Shown here: in pieces, positions 55,773 to 64,000 of the stretch | Layout: each line of letters starts with the position of its first letter | Position numbering within the stretch: position 1 is the stretch's first letter | Source of the DNA: Microcoleus sp. FACHB-672 | GTDB taxonomy: Bacteria; Cyanobacteriota; Cyanobacteriia; Cyanobacteriales; Oscillatoriaceae | Length of the DNA: 64,000 bases | Reading direction: 5' to 3' | Assembly (NCBI RefSeq): GCF_014695725.1 | Contig: NZ_JACJOU010000033.1 | Span: forward strand, 62,001-126,000 | Notes under the pieces: generated by a model | Seen by the model: only the letters and a program-made list of their open reading frames with translations | Told to the model about the DNA's origin: nothing | Database searches by the model: none | Position numbers and translations under genes: made by a program

Positions 55773-56536
55773 TGCCCATCCTGCGTTGGTTCAAGTGATT
55801 TCAGACAAGCCATAAAAGCGCAGGCTTCAGGATCTTGTGAGCGCAAAAATTCTGCCGGCGTCCCTAACACCACCATTCGCCCTTCCTCCATTAAACCAAT
55901 GCGGGTGGCTAAAATGAATGCTTCTTCAATGTCGTGAGTCACAAAAATGACTATCTTTCCTAATTCTTTTTGCAGCCGGCCAAACTCTTTTTGAATTTCC
56001 AATCGTGTAATCGGATCGAGTGCGCCAAAAGGTTCATCCATCAACATCACTGGCGGATCAGCAGCGAGTGCTCTTGCCACTCCAACCCGCTGACGCTGAC
56101 CTCCTGAAAGTTGATGCGGATATCGGTTTGCAAAGTCCTCTGGATCTAAGCCAACTAGATGCAATAATTCATAAACTCGTGTTTTGATTTGCTTGGGTTT
56201 CCAACCTTCCAAAGCCGGCACTAAACCGACATTTTTCTCAACTGTGAAATGGGGAAATAAGCCGATTTCTTGAATCACATAACCGATGCGCCGGCGCAGT
56301 TGAATTGGGTTCCATTGAGTTGTGGGTTTACCTTGCACCAAAACTTCACCACTTGTAGGTATCAGCAGGTGATTGATCAGTTTCATTGTCGTGGTTTTGC
56401 CGCTGCCGCTGCGTCCCAAAAGCACCAGCGTTTCTCCCTGGCGGACGGTGAAATTTAAATCTGACACCAGTTGCCGGTGGTTAACGGTATAACTCACCTC
56501 CCGGAATTCAACAGCAATTTCGTTATTTTTTGGCAT
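55769..56536 (-). CDS. Osmoprotectant ABC transporter ATP-binding protein
   Basis: A roughly 255-residue ATPase of the OpuCA/ProV type. Walker A is GRSGSGKTT, the signature LSGGQRQRV, Walker B VMLMDEPFGALDP, and the switch His lies in IVIFVTHDIEE. It lacks the CBS domains that in longer homologs sense ionic strength. The start is ATG 56536 (MPKNNEIAV); the frame extends to TTG 56548. First gene of a three-gene operon joined by 4-base overlaps. Confidence 0.93.
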   Translation of the reverse strand: MPKNNEIAVEFREVSYTVNHRQLVSDLNFTVRQGETLVLLGRSGSGKTTTMKLINHLLIPTSGEVLVQGKPTTQWNPIQLRRRIGYVIQEIGLFPHFTVEKNVGLVPALEGWKPKQIKTRVYELLHLVGLDPEDFANRYPHQLSGGQRQRVGVARALAADPPVMLMDEPFGALDPITRLEIQKEFGRLQKELGKIVIFVTHDIEEAFILATRIGLMEEGRMVVLGTPAEFLRSQDPEACAFMACLKSLEPTQDGQ

Positions 56537-56666
56537 GGTTTTTTTCAATGCTGAATAAAGTTTACTACAGCATTTAGTAATAAGCAGTAGGTGCCGGCAC
56601 CACTCAAAAAGATGCCAGGATTTAAGATAAGATAATTATGTCATAGTTGGAGATCAAGAAAGTTTT

Positions 56667-56909
56667 ATGAAAATGATTAAAACGGTTGCTACAGTCACAG
56701 AAAATCGCCAAATGACGGTGCAGTTACCTCCAGATATTTCCCCCGGTGAGCATCAGGTGGTTCTAGTGATTGATGAAAAGTCGGTGAGTGAGGTGCCGGC
56801 AGTTAAAGAAAAGCGCCCACCGCTAAATTTCCCAGTACGAAGTTATGGCGCTTGGCCGACTGACCTTTCCCTGAGACGTGAGGATATGTATGGTGATGAT
56901 GGAAGATAA
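56667..56909 (+). CDS. Antitoxin-like protein of a PIN toxin pair
   Basis: An 80-residue protein with a short beta-rich N-terminus (IKTVATVTENRQMTVQLPPD) that resembles the swapped-hairpin DNA-binding part of AbrB-like antitoxins, and a C-terminal tail with SYGAWPTDLSLRREDMYGDD, typical of antitoxins that fill the toxin active site. It overlaps the PIN gene by about 20 bases. It probably binds and neutralises the toxin and represses the operon. Confidence 0.75.
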   Translation: MKMIKTVATVTENRQMTVQLPPDISPGEHQVVLVIDEKSVSEVPAVKEKRPPLNFPVRSYGAWPTDLSLRREDMYGDDGR

Positions 56910-57351
56910 CGCTATATTTCTCGACACCAATATTCTAGTGTACGCGAATGTTGAAGAGTCTCCGTTTCACGAAGTTGCGCTACAGGCGATTCAACACCTT
57001 TATGATGCTGGCAGCGAGTTATGGATCAGCCGGCAGGTATTGCGGGAATATTTAGCCACCCTGACTCGTCCTCAGCAATTTACTAATGTCCATCCTATTG
57101 AGGTATTGATTGAGGATGTTCGCCTTTTTCAAACTCAATTTCACGTGGCTGAAGATAATGAAGAGGTAACGGAACGGCTTTTAATGCTGATGCAGGAAAT
57201 ACCCGTCGGTGGCCGGCAAGTGCACGATGCGAATATTGTTGCCACGATGTTAGTTTATGGAATTCGTCAATTACTCACGCACAATGTTGCAGATTTTAAC
57301 CGTTTTTCCAAATTAATTGCCGTAGTGCCACTTGTGTCAAATGAGGCTTAA
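56890..57351 (+). CDS. PIN-domain ribonuclease toxin
   Basis: A roughly 153-residue PIN protein. Acidic catalytic residues are visible as Asp in IFLDTNILVYA, Glu in REYLATLTR, Asp in QVHDANIVATM and Asp in LLTHNVADF. PIN toxins of the VapC kind cut RNA. ATG 56890 is the best start, with TGAGG six bases before it, although ATG 56896, 56899 and an upstream GTG 56878 are in frame. It overlaps the antitoxin gene, the usual arrangement. Confidence 0.88.
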   Translation: MVMMEDNAIFLDTNILVYANVEESPFHEVALQAIQHLYDAGSELWISRQVLREYLATLTRPQQFTNVHPIEVLIEDVRLFQTQFHVAEDNEEVTERLLMLMQEIPVGGRQVHDANIVATMLVYGIRQLLTHNVADFNRFSKLIAVVPLVSNEA

Positions 57352-57413
57352 TAATACAGAACAGCTTAAGATATAGATAACATTTTCAGCCGGCACGAGG
57401 ATGAGGTTAAATT

Positions 57414-58199
57414 ATGTCTGCCGTCACTCAAAAACCCGTCCACCAACTATCAATTACCTGGCCCTTACTGCCCGATGATTTTATCCTGCCTGACGATCCT
57501 GTGGAAAATACAGACCAGCCCTTAATTGCAGCCGCACTGAGTCAGCCTTTGAGCTTCTTGCCTGAGTTATCGCAAGAAGCGCTAATCGTGTCTAATTTTG
57601 CCTTGTGTGCGGCGATAGATGAGCGAATGATCTGCAAAGCGCCCGACTGGATGTATGTAAAGCCGGTGCAGCCGTGGCAGTCAAGCAAACCCCGTCGCAG
57701 CTACACACCGCATACACAAGGGACGATCCCGCAAGTCGTGATGGAATTTCTATCAGCAACTTACGGTGAAGAATATTCTGTTGAGTTTACAGAAAGTGTG
57801 GGTAAATGGTTCTTTTATGAACAGGTTATTCAAGTTCCTATCTATGTGATTTTTCGACCAGATACAGGTCGTATTGAGGTTTATGCTCTAGAATCTGGAC
57901 GCTATATAACCCAAAAACCGAATGAGTCTGGGCGTTATTGGATTCCGGGTTTAGAGTTATTTTTAGGAGTTTGGGAAGGCAGCCACGAACTGAGAACCGG
58001 CCATTGGTTGCGATGGTGGGATACTCAAGGAAATCTGCTGTTATGGTCAGAAGAAAGAACTGAACAGGAACGGCAACAGAAGCAGTTAGCGCAGCAGCAA
58101 CTTGAGCAGACGCAAACGTTATTAGAACAGGAACGGCTTAGGGCACAAGTATTGGAAGAAAGGTTGCGTTCGCTCGGGATTAATCCAGATCAGTTATGA
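57414..58199 (+). CDS. Uma2 family protein with coiled-coil tail
   Basis: A 261-residue Uma2/DUF820 member. It starts at ATG 57414 with GAGG upstream. The core shows IPQVVMEFLSATYGEEYSVEF, FYEQVIQVPIYVIFRPD and GRYWIPGLELFLGVWEG. The conserved Asp and Lys seen in active members are less clear here than in the 53.4-kb copy, so nuclease activity is doubtful. The C-terminal 45 residues are Glu/Gln-rich coiled coil, ending in LGINPDQL like the other copy. Confidence 0.85.
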   Translation: MSAVTQKPVHQLSITWPLLPDDFILPDDPVENTDQPLIAAALSQPLSFLPELSQEALIVSNFALCAAIDERMICKAPDWMYVKPVQPWQSSKPRRSYTPHTQGTIPQVVMEFLSATYGEEYSVEFTESVGKWFFYEQVIQVPIYVIFRPDTGRIEVYALESGRYITQKPNESGRYWIPGLELFLGVWEGSHELRTGHWLRWWDTQGNLLLWSEERTEQERQQKQLAQQQLEQTQTLLEQERLRAQVLEERLRSLGINPDQL

Positions 58200-58355
58200 A
58201 GGTGGGGATGGGGACAACTTCTTGCCGGCATCGCTTTTAAATCTTCCTAAAACTTGTTAATTTCGTCAACAGTAAAGGCAATTCCTCGTAAATAAACCAG
58301 CACAGAAGAATTGCCTCTAAAGCAAAACGCATTTTCTTTTATTCAAAACACCCGA

Positions 58356-58979
58356 CTAACTATTTGCCTCAAGCAGTTCGTTTTGCTTCTCCCTTCTTTC
58401 CTGTTGCTGCAACATCAATAGACTAACTAAATGCACCGTTGCCAAAGCGATGGCACCCAATGGCAAGACGTAACTGTGTAGCGCATATAAATGTTGCACC
58501 GTCACCGTACTCACCCCGCTACCACCCGTTAAAATGGCAACTAATTGTGGCCCTATTAAAGGAATTGCTTCAATCGTTGCCACCTCAATGCGGAAACGCC
58601 AGAAACCTTCCTGACTCCAATCTAAAAGCATTGCCGTCCAACCTAAACCAATTGCCGTCAAAACGAGCAAAATATTGCTAATCCAACCGGCAATCCAACT
58701 GCGGCGAAACTTCTCACCCAGAAACATCACCACAATTTGAATTAATCCCAGCCCAACTAATCCATTCCCGGCAATATTATGCACACTCCGAATTAGCCAA
58801 CCATACGGAACTTCATTGGTAATCGTTTCCAGCGAATTATAAGCACCACCGGCACTCGGTTGATAATAAAACGCTAAAAGCCCGCCCGTAATTGCCGCCA
58901 TTAGCGCTAGTGTCAAAATTGCGACAGACAATATTGTTGCCAGTCGCCGTAGCCTAAACTCCCAGCTTACATCGATCAT
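58356..58979 (-). CDS. Cytochrome b6-like membrane protein
   Basis: A 207-residue protein with four membrane helices in the cytochrome b N-terminal fold. Helix B has His67, but the residue 14 further on, a His in cytochrome b6, is Gln81. Helix D keeps His168 and His183, 15 apart as in b6. By homology the first haem (b-p) would have both ligands, the second (b-n) only one. The Cys that binds haem c-n in b6 is missing too. No petD or Rieske b6f subunit is adjacent. It is probably an alternative electron carrier; its role is unknown. Confidence 0.85.
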   Translation of the reverse strand: MIDVSWEFRLRRLATILSVAILTLALMAAITGGLLAFYYQPSAGGAYNSLETITNEVPYGWLIRSVHNIAGNGLVGLGLIQIVVMFLGEKFRRSWIAGWISNILLVLTAIGLGWTAMLLDWSQEGFWRFRIEVATIEAIPLIGPQLVAILTGGSGVSTVTVQHLYALHSYVLPLGAIALATVHLVSLLMLQQQERREKQNELLEANS

Positions 58980-59174
58980 GGCTATTTTGTACTTTTATTA
59001 AGGTACTCTATACTTTTGTAACGCAGTTATTAAAAAAAAGCTCAAAAATTTTCGACAGATGTGCAATCTACTCCCCAAGGAATAGCAACCGATTTGCACA
59101 CAACCTGAACTGTGCGCCTGCAAATCCGCTCAGACTCCCTTAAAATAACGGGGAACCGGCAACTAAACCAACTG

Positions 59175-60776
59175 ATGGCGCGTACATCTACCATTACATT
59201 TGATCGCGGCACACTCATTTTGCACCCACCCCCAAGAGGTAAAGCGTGGGTGGAATTTGCAACGTGGGACGATCGGGTTGAGAAATTTCGCATCCCCGCC
59301 ATCGACTACCGCCCTCTCATCGAAGCGCTGCAAGCCGAAGGCACTCAAATCAACGACGAAGCCAAGGCATTTGAACCGCTGGAACTCAATGCCAGCATGG
59401 AAATGGAACCCTACGCCCACCAGAGTGAGGCGTTGCTGGCGTGGAAGCAGGCGGGACGTTGCGGCGTGGTGGTATTGCCGACGGCTGCCGGTAAAACTTA
59501 TTTGGCGCAACTGGCAATGCAAGCTACCCCCCGCAGCACCCTGGTTGTGGTTCCCACACTGGATTTGATGCACCAGTGGTATGCCCATTTAGAGGCAGCT
59601 TTCCCAGATGTGGAAGTGGGATTGCTGGGGGGAGGTTCACGCGATCGCACCCCGATTCTGGTTGCAACTTACGACAGCGCCGCCATTCATGCAGAAACTT
59701 TGGGCAACCGTTACGCCCTGATTGTGTTTGATGAGTGCCATCACTTGCCCACCGACTTCAACCGCGTGATAGCAGAGTATGCGATCGCCCCCTATCGGCT
59801 GGGATTGACTGCAACCCCAGAACGCACAGATGGTAAGCATTCCGATTTAAATACTTTAATCGGCCCAGAAATTTATCGCAAGACGGCAGAAGAACTTGCC
59901 GGCGGCGCACTTGCTAACCATGAAATTGTGCAGATTAAAGTTAAACTTTCTAAGCAAGAGCGCGAGCATTACACCGAACTAATTAAAACCCGCAACGAAT
60001 TTTTACGCGAATCAAATATTTCCCTCGGCAGTATCAAAGGTTGGCAGCTATTTGTGCAAGCCAGTTGCAGATCGCCGGCAGGAAGACGCGCCATGTTAGC
60101 CCACCGGCAAGCCAAGGATATCGCTCTCGGAACTGGCGGAAAATTGCGAATCTTGGCAGATTTATTAGCCCAGCATCATCCGGAACGCACCCTTATTTTT
60201 ACCGCAGATAATGCTACTGTTTATCGCATTTCTCAGGAGTTTTTAATTCCCGCCCTCACCCATCAAACACCCGTTAAAGAACGCCATGAAATTCTCACCC
60301 GATTTAAAGCCGGTGAATATAAAGCGTTAGTAGCATCTCATGTTTTGAATGAAGGGGTTGATGTGCCAGATGCTAAAGTTGCCATCTTGCTATCGGGAAC
60401 AGGTTCTCAGCGCGAGTATATTCAGCGTTTAGGGCGAGTTTTGCGAAGAGGAACAGATCGGGATAAAGTCGCAGTTTTATATGAAGTCATAGCGGAAGAT
60501 ACGGCAGAGGAAGGAACCTCTCAGCGCCGCCGAGGAGAGAATAAATATGAACCGCACAAACCTGAAGAACCTCGGAAAAAAGAGAATAAAAAGGATGGGA
60601 AAAAATACCGGCAGTTAGAAATTTTGCCTTCCCCTAAAACTGATCCTTCTACCTCTCCTGAAGCGCCAACGCCTCTATATGGCGCTTCTAAGGGGGTTTC
60701 TAAGCGTGCGGCTGAGTTGAAGGAAAAATGGGGTGAGGAAGCAGAGGAGCAGGATAACGAGGGGACAGAGGAGTAA
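59175..60776 (+). CDS. XPB-like superfamily 2 DNA helicase
   Basis: About 533 residues. ATG 59175 (MARTSTITFDRGTL) is the family-like start; the frame extends to GTG 59112. Motif I is LPTAAGKT, motif II VFDECHH (DEAH-like DECH), motif III GLTATPERTDG, motif V near HVLNEGVDVPDA and motif VI QRLGRVLRRG. The last 75 residues are charged and low in complexity. XPB-like helicases unwind DNA in repair; in many prokaryotes they pair with a nuclease of the Bax1/DUF790 type, which is not adjacent here. Confidence 0.9.
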   Translation: MARTSTITFDRGTLILHPPPRGKAWVEFATWDDRVEKFRIPAIDYRPLIEALQAEGTQINDEAKAFEPLELNASMEMEPYAHQSEALLAWKQAGRCGVVVLPTAAGKTYLAQLAMQATPRSTLVVVPTLDLMHQWYAHLEAAFPDVEVGLLGGGSRDRTPILVATYDSAAIHAETLGNRYALIVFDECHHLPTDFNRVIAEYAIAPYRLGLTATPERTDGKHSDLNTLIGPEIYRKTAEELAGGALANHEIVQIKVKLSKQEREHYTELIKTRNEFLRESNISLGSIKGWQLFVQASCRSPAGRRAMLAHRQAKDIALGTGGKLRILADLLAQHHPERTLIFTADNATVYRISQEFLIPALTHQTPVKERHEILTRFKAGEYKALVASHVLNEGVDVPDAKVAILLSGTGSQREYIQRLGRVLRRGTDRDKVAVLYEVIAEDTAEEGTSQRRRGENKYEPHKPEEPRKKENKKDGKKYRQLEILPSPKTDPSTSPEAPTPLYGASKGVSKRAAELKEKWGEEAEEQDNEGTEE

Positions 60777-60867
60777 TTTTTTTGCTAGACGAAGATAGGA
60801 AGAAAATTATCAGGAACTTGAGCAGCTTCTGATGAATCTTTTAAGGTAAGTGATATTTGTTACACAT

Positions 60868-63183
60868 ATGAAAAAGCTTTGGTTGCTGGTGGGTGTTAGT
60901 TGTTTGGGAAGTTTGTTTTTCGTGGGTAATTTCAGTCAAGCTTTTCAAACTTCTAGAGTTGAGAGTTCAGCGAGTATCAAGCTAGCTCAAGCCCAAGTAA
61001 GTAGCGAGTGTCAAGCAGATAAAAATCAAAAAGCTTCGGGACGAGTTCGACAGTTGCTGGAGCAATTTCAGCAGCAGACTTATATAGAGCAGACAGAGAA
61101 AGCAGAGGAAACGCTTCTTCAAGCCTTTACAAGCCTCCAAAACTTAACAGACGAGCAAATTAAAGCTAGTTTCCTTGAAGAAATTGTTGCCGGCTCTAAC
61201 AATCAACCGGGCGTCTTAAGTCAAATACTTGAGCGATACGAGCAAACTGGACAAAAAGAAAAAGCGCAAACGCTCTTATCACCGGCACTGCAATTAACCC
61301 AAAGTTTGAGCGCCAGCTCTAGCTTGGTAAAAACAAATGCTTTGAGTTCCCTTGCTGGCTTCTACGCAAAACTTGGACAGAAATCCCAAGCTGCTGAACT
61401 AATTTCTCAAGCACTGCAAAGCGAAAAAACAATTCAGGGCGCTGAGTCTAAAGTCAAAGCACTCACGGCAATTGCTAAAGCCTATGTGGCTGTTAATGAG
61501 TTCGATAAAGCTACACAAATTCTTTCTCAAGCATTGCAATTCTCGCAATCAGTTGAGTATGCTGATAGCAATCAAAAAGCGTGGGTTTTAGAGCCAATTG
61601 CCCTTTCTTACGCCCAAGCCGGCAATTATACAAAAGCGATTGAAGTTGCCGAACAAATAACCGATGCTGAATATTACCAAGGAACTGCTTTAGCCGGCAT
61701 CGCTAATCAGTATGCCCAACAGGGAAAATTAAGGCAAGCCACCCAACTAGCTACAACCATCAAAATGGTTCAAGTACAGGCAAAAGCTTTAACTGATATT
61801 GCCACAACTTCTGTTAAAAACGGTAACAAAGATGGGGGATTTGAAATTTTTTCCCAAGCGCTGAAAGTGGCTCAAACTGAACCCCAGCCATACAACAAGG
61901 CAGCCTTAGTTTCAGAGATTGTGATTCAATACGCACAAGCCGGCGAACCTGATGCGGCTTTTACAGGAGTTCAAGCCATTAGCGAACCCCAAATTAAAGC
62001 GAGAACATTGGGTTATATTGCCCTTCAATACGCGAAAATGGGGCAATCGGAAAAAGCCGCCCAAGTTGCAAATCAAGCATTTAATTCAGTCGCAGAAATT
62101 AAAGATGCCCGTCAAAAACTGGATGTTAGTGGGGAGATGCTTCGCAACTACACTAAAGCCGGTTTTTACAATTATGCGATTCAAGCCGGCGAAAAACTAG
62201 GGGAGGTCTTTAAACAAGCCGGAAATTCCCTAGATTTGGCAGATGGTATGCTGCAATCAGAGAATTTGCGAAAACTTTCCCTGCAAGCGATAGAAGCTGG
62301 AAATTATGATATTGCTTTGCAAGCTGCTCAAATGATTCCTAATTCCATTGGCTATCCATTAAAAAATCCGACTTTGTATCAAGTTGCCCTCGCCTATGCC
62401 AAAACCGGCCAGCTAGACAAAGCGGAGCAAATTGCTCGCAATATGGGAAATTACTCGCCTTTCTCTCAATTCCAAATTTTGGCAGCAACTGCCCTTCAGG
62501 CTCAAAACTCTGCGCTACTTTCTCAAACGCTTCAAGAGGCGAAGGCCATTGCAGATCCTGAGAAAAAAACTTATGCTCTCGCGGCAATTGCTTTGGAAAC
62601 CGCAAAATTTGGACAGAAAACAACTGATAGTGAAATTATTGCAGAAGCGCTAGAAACCGCGCAAACAGTGGATGAGAATACGAATCTTTTGACCGAAATT
62701 TCTTACCAATTGATTCAAGCTGAAAAATACGAAATGGCCTTGCCTTTTGTGAAAGCGATCAAGATTGAGGATTACAAAAACAACAAGTTGCAAGAGATAG
62801 CCCAAGCTGCGATTCAATCTGAACAGTACAGTGCTGCCATTTCCTCGGCAAACGCGCTCGTCAATAATCCTCAAGCGCACGCCCGAATCCTGCTTTTACT
62901 GGCCGATAAACATATCGAAGCCGGCCAAACAGATCGAGTTGATGAAATCCTATCTAAAACCATTGAAGTCACGCGGACAATTGCCGGCCCGGAATCTCAA
63001 ATAATGAATGTCACAGAGAGTATTCAAGTCGATGATGAGTATGACAGAGCCAGCCTCTATGAAACAATAGCCATTAAATATGCTGAAGCAAAGCAATATG
63101 ACCGAGCTTTACAAGTCACGCAAAATATTCAGAACGTCGCTGATCGGGATTTAGCACAGAAACGTCTTGCCTGTTTCCGCTAG
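60868..63183 (+). CDS. Exported TPR-like repeat protein
   Basis: About 771 residues. ATG 60868 (MKKLWLLVGVSCLGSLFFVG) gives a clean signal peptide; the frame extends six codons to GTG 60850. The mature protein is a series of about 15-17 helical pairs of 35-45 residues, with recurring YAQAG--DKA, LQ-AQ-I and A-I-A patterns typical of TPR/Sel1-like solenoids. Two Cys residues near the ends (SECQADK and the C-terminal RLACFR) could form a disulfide. The role is unknown; such proteins act as scaffolds in the periplasm. Confidence 0.82.
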   Translation: MKKLWLLVGVSCLGSLFFVGNFSQAFQTSRVESSASIKLAQAQVSSECQADKNQKASGRVRQLLEQFQQQTYIEQTEKAEETLLQAFTSLQNLTDEQIKASFLEEIVAGSNNQPGVLSQILERYEQTGQKEKAQTLLSPALQLTQSLSASSSLVKTNALSSLAGFYAKLGQKSQAAELISQALQSEKTIQGAESKVKALTAIAKAYVAVNEFDKATQILSQALQFSQSVEYADSNQKAWVLEPIALSYAQAGNYTKAIEVAEQITDAEYYQGTALAGIANQYAQQGKLRQATQLATTIKMVQVQAKALTDIATTSVKNGNKDGGFEIFSQALKVAQTEPQPYNKAALVSEIVIQYAQAGEPDAAFTGVQAISEPQIKARTLGYIALQYAKMGQSEKAAQVANQAFNSVAEIKDARQKLDVSGEMLRNYTKAGFYNYAIQAGEKLGEVFKQAGNSLDLADGMLQSENLRKLSLQAIEAGNYDIALQAAQMIPNSIGYPLKNPTLYQVALAYAKTGQLDKAEQIARNMGNYSPFSQFQILAATALQAQNSALLSQTLQEAKAIADPEKKTYALAAIALETAKFGQKTTDSEIIAEALETAQTVDENTNLLTEISYQLIQAEKYEMALPFVKAIKIEDYKNNKLQEIAQAAIQSEQYSAAISSANALVNNPQAHARILLLLADKHIEAGQTDRVDEILSKTIEVTRTIAGPESQIMNVTESIQVDDEYDRASLYETIAIKYAEAKQYDRALQVTQNIQNVADRDLAQKRLACFR

Positions 63184-63541
63184 CGCTTGATTGTTTTTTT
63201 ACCGCAAATCCACGCAGATGCACGCAGATGTTGTTGGGAATTATCTGCGTGCATTTGCCTATCTCTCTAATTTTAAAACTCTCATATTTTTTTGAAACCT
63301 GTACCAAATACGGCTTTAGATAGTTGATAAAAAAATTGACAAAGTTAATATAAAAAAACGCATCAAATTGGATACAAAATCCCGGATAACCTAGAATTGT
63401 GAGCGTAAAATTTAAAGATCGCTGAAAGCGTGCTTTTCTATTTTCTTTATTTACCCTAAAAACGAAATTAAGCAGCCTCTGCAATTAAACCCATGTTTCC
63501 TAACGAAGCAGGCTGCTTAATCACCGGCTAAAGGGAAAATT
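63184..63541. other. Intergenic region with leader hairpin before MFS gene
   Basis: Besides the dispersed repeat it contains a 12-bp perfect inverted repeat, ATTAAGCAGCCT (63467-63478) with AGGCTGCTTAAT (63510-63521), ending 20 bases before ATG 63542. It could fold in the mRNA leader or be an operator. No ORF is called. Confidence 0.5.
63194..63254 (+). repeat. Dispersed CACAGAT-type repeat, copy 5, inverted pair
   Basis: TTTTTTACCGCAAATCCACG and further CGCAGATG units. Bases 63218-63229 (ATGCACGCAGAT) pair perfectly with 63243-63254. Located 10-70 bases after the TPR-like gene, where it may act as a transcript end. Confidence 0.7.
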
Positions 63542-64000
63542 ATGTTAACAAGACAAGGATTGATACTTTCCATGCGCTCGCATCTATCGGTTCCACTTTG
63601 GTTTTTTGCTTTCGTTCCCTACAAGTTAGGCGAAGGTTTGCTCATCACCTTATTGCCTTTATTCATCGTGCAGGTTGCCGGCGGGAGTGTCGCTGATGTC
63701 GGAAACATTCACTCCATTATCTCCCTTGCCGGCGTCGTGGCTTTCATCTTTTGGGGCAACCTTTCTGACATGATGAAACGCCGCCGCCCCTTTTTAACCA
63801 TTGGGTTTCTTGGCTTTGCCGTTTTTACCTGCCTCATCGCTTTAGAGCAAAACGTCTCACACATTCTGCTATGGAGTTTTCTCGTCGGTTTTTTGATGGC
63901 GGCCGTCACACCTGTTGCTTCAGCTTTAGTATTAGATAGTGTGCCAGATGATGAGAGGGCACAATCTTTCAGCCGCTTCTATGAAATTAGCGGTTGGAGT
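63542..64000 (+). CDS. Major facilitator superfamily transporter, 3' partial
   Basis: The frame runs from ATG 63542 (AAAGGGAAA just upstream) to the window end without a stop, giving the first 153 residues. Four membrane helices are visible. The loop between helices 2 and 3, GNLSDMMKRRRPFL, is the MFS signature (G-x-x-x-D-x-x-x-R-R). The next helix pair ends in DDERAQSFSRFYEISGW, resembling the drug/sugar exporter branch. Substrate unknown. Confidence 0.88.
   Translation, partial: MLTRQGLILSMRSHLSVPLWFFAFVPYKLGEGLLITLLPLFIVQVAGGSVADVGNIHSIISLAGVVAFIFWGNLSDMMKRRRPFLTIGFLGFAVFTCLIALEQNVSHILLWSFLVGFLMAAVTPVASALVLDSVPDDERAQSFSRFYEISGWS

Overview
The window reads as chromosomal DNA of a filamentous cyanobacterium. 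Signs of this are a cyAbrB-type regulator, an FtsH of the cyanobacterial FtsH3 kind, DUF928, DUF1802, DUF1838 and Uma2 proteins, a CHASE2 histidine kinase, a cytochrome b6 paralog, long PAS/HEAT/TPR proteins and moderate GC with long spacers. A few HIP1 octamers (GCGATCGC) occur, but the palindrome TGCCGGCA is far more frequent. Species cannot be fixed from the sequence. No rRNA, tRNA, CRISPR array or intact insertion sequence was seen.

Layout. 1-8.9 kb: end of a dynamin-like GTPase, dhaK-dhaL, a FecCD-type metal-chelate ABC transporter (permease, ATPase, lipoprotein), cyAbrB overlapping an alpha/beta hydrolase, and a DUF72 gene. 9.3-12.3 kb: an exported four-repeat protein, a GerMN lipoprotein and a nucleotidyltransferase. 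13.1-26.3 kb: a signalling block with a PAS-rich histidine kinase, then DUF928, a giant secreted TPS-CHAT protein, a CHASE2 histidine kinase with a disrupted 5' end, and a receiver-kinase. 26.7-31.3 kb: a small disordered protein, DinB, a membrane transporter, an ABM-fold enzyme, a gene remnant and a glycosyltransferase. 31.5-35.4 kb: a NACHT NTPase with 14 near-identical HEAT repeats. 36-44 kb: ftsH, a sorbosone-dehydrogenase-like lipoprotein, a membrane protein, dienelactone hydrolase, DUF1838, a Thr-rich exported protein and an L,D-transpeptidase. 44.2-50.3 kb: a TPR protein, an Rpn-family nuclease, a membrane-spanning HEAT/P-loop NTPase and a truncated second Rpn copy. 50.4-64 kb: aldo/keto reductase, DUF1802, a Rieske oxygenase, two Uma2 genes, an osmoprotectant ABC operon, a PIN toxin-antitoxin pair, the cytochrome b paralog, an XPB-like helicase, an exported repeat protein and the start of an MFS gene.

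The best candidates for under-described biology are three. (1) The DUF928/TPS-CHAT/CHASE2-kinase/receiver-kinase locus looks like a secreted caspase-like protein coupled to two sensor kinases; the CHASE2 kinase start is out of frame across a run of nine A. (2) The 47.2-50.0 kb protein is predicted to place HEAT repeats outside the membrane and a STAND-like P-loop NTPase inside, and it lies between an intact and a truncated Rpn nuclease gene. (3) The NACHT-HEAT protein carries a repeat array that seems to be evolving quickly by unit duplication. Dispersed CAGATAAACACAGAT-type repeats and the TGCCGGCA palindrome are genome-level features visible here.
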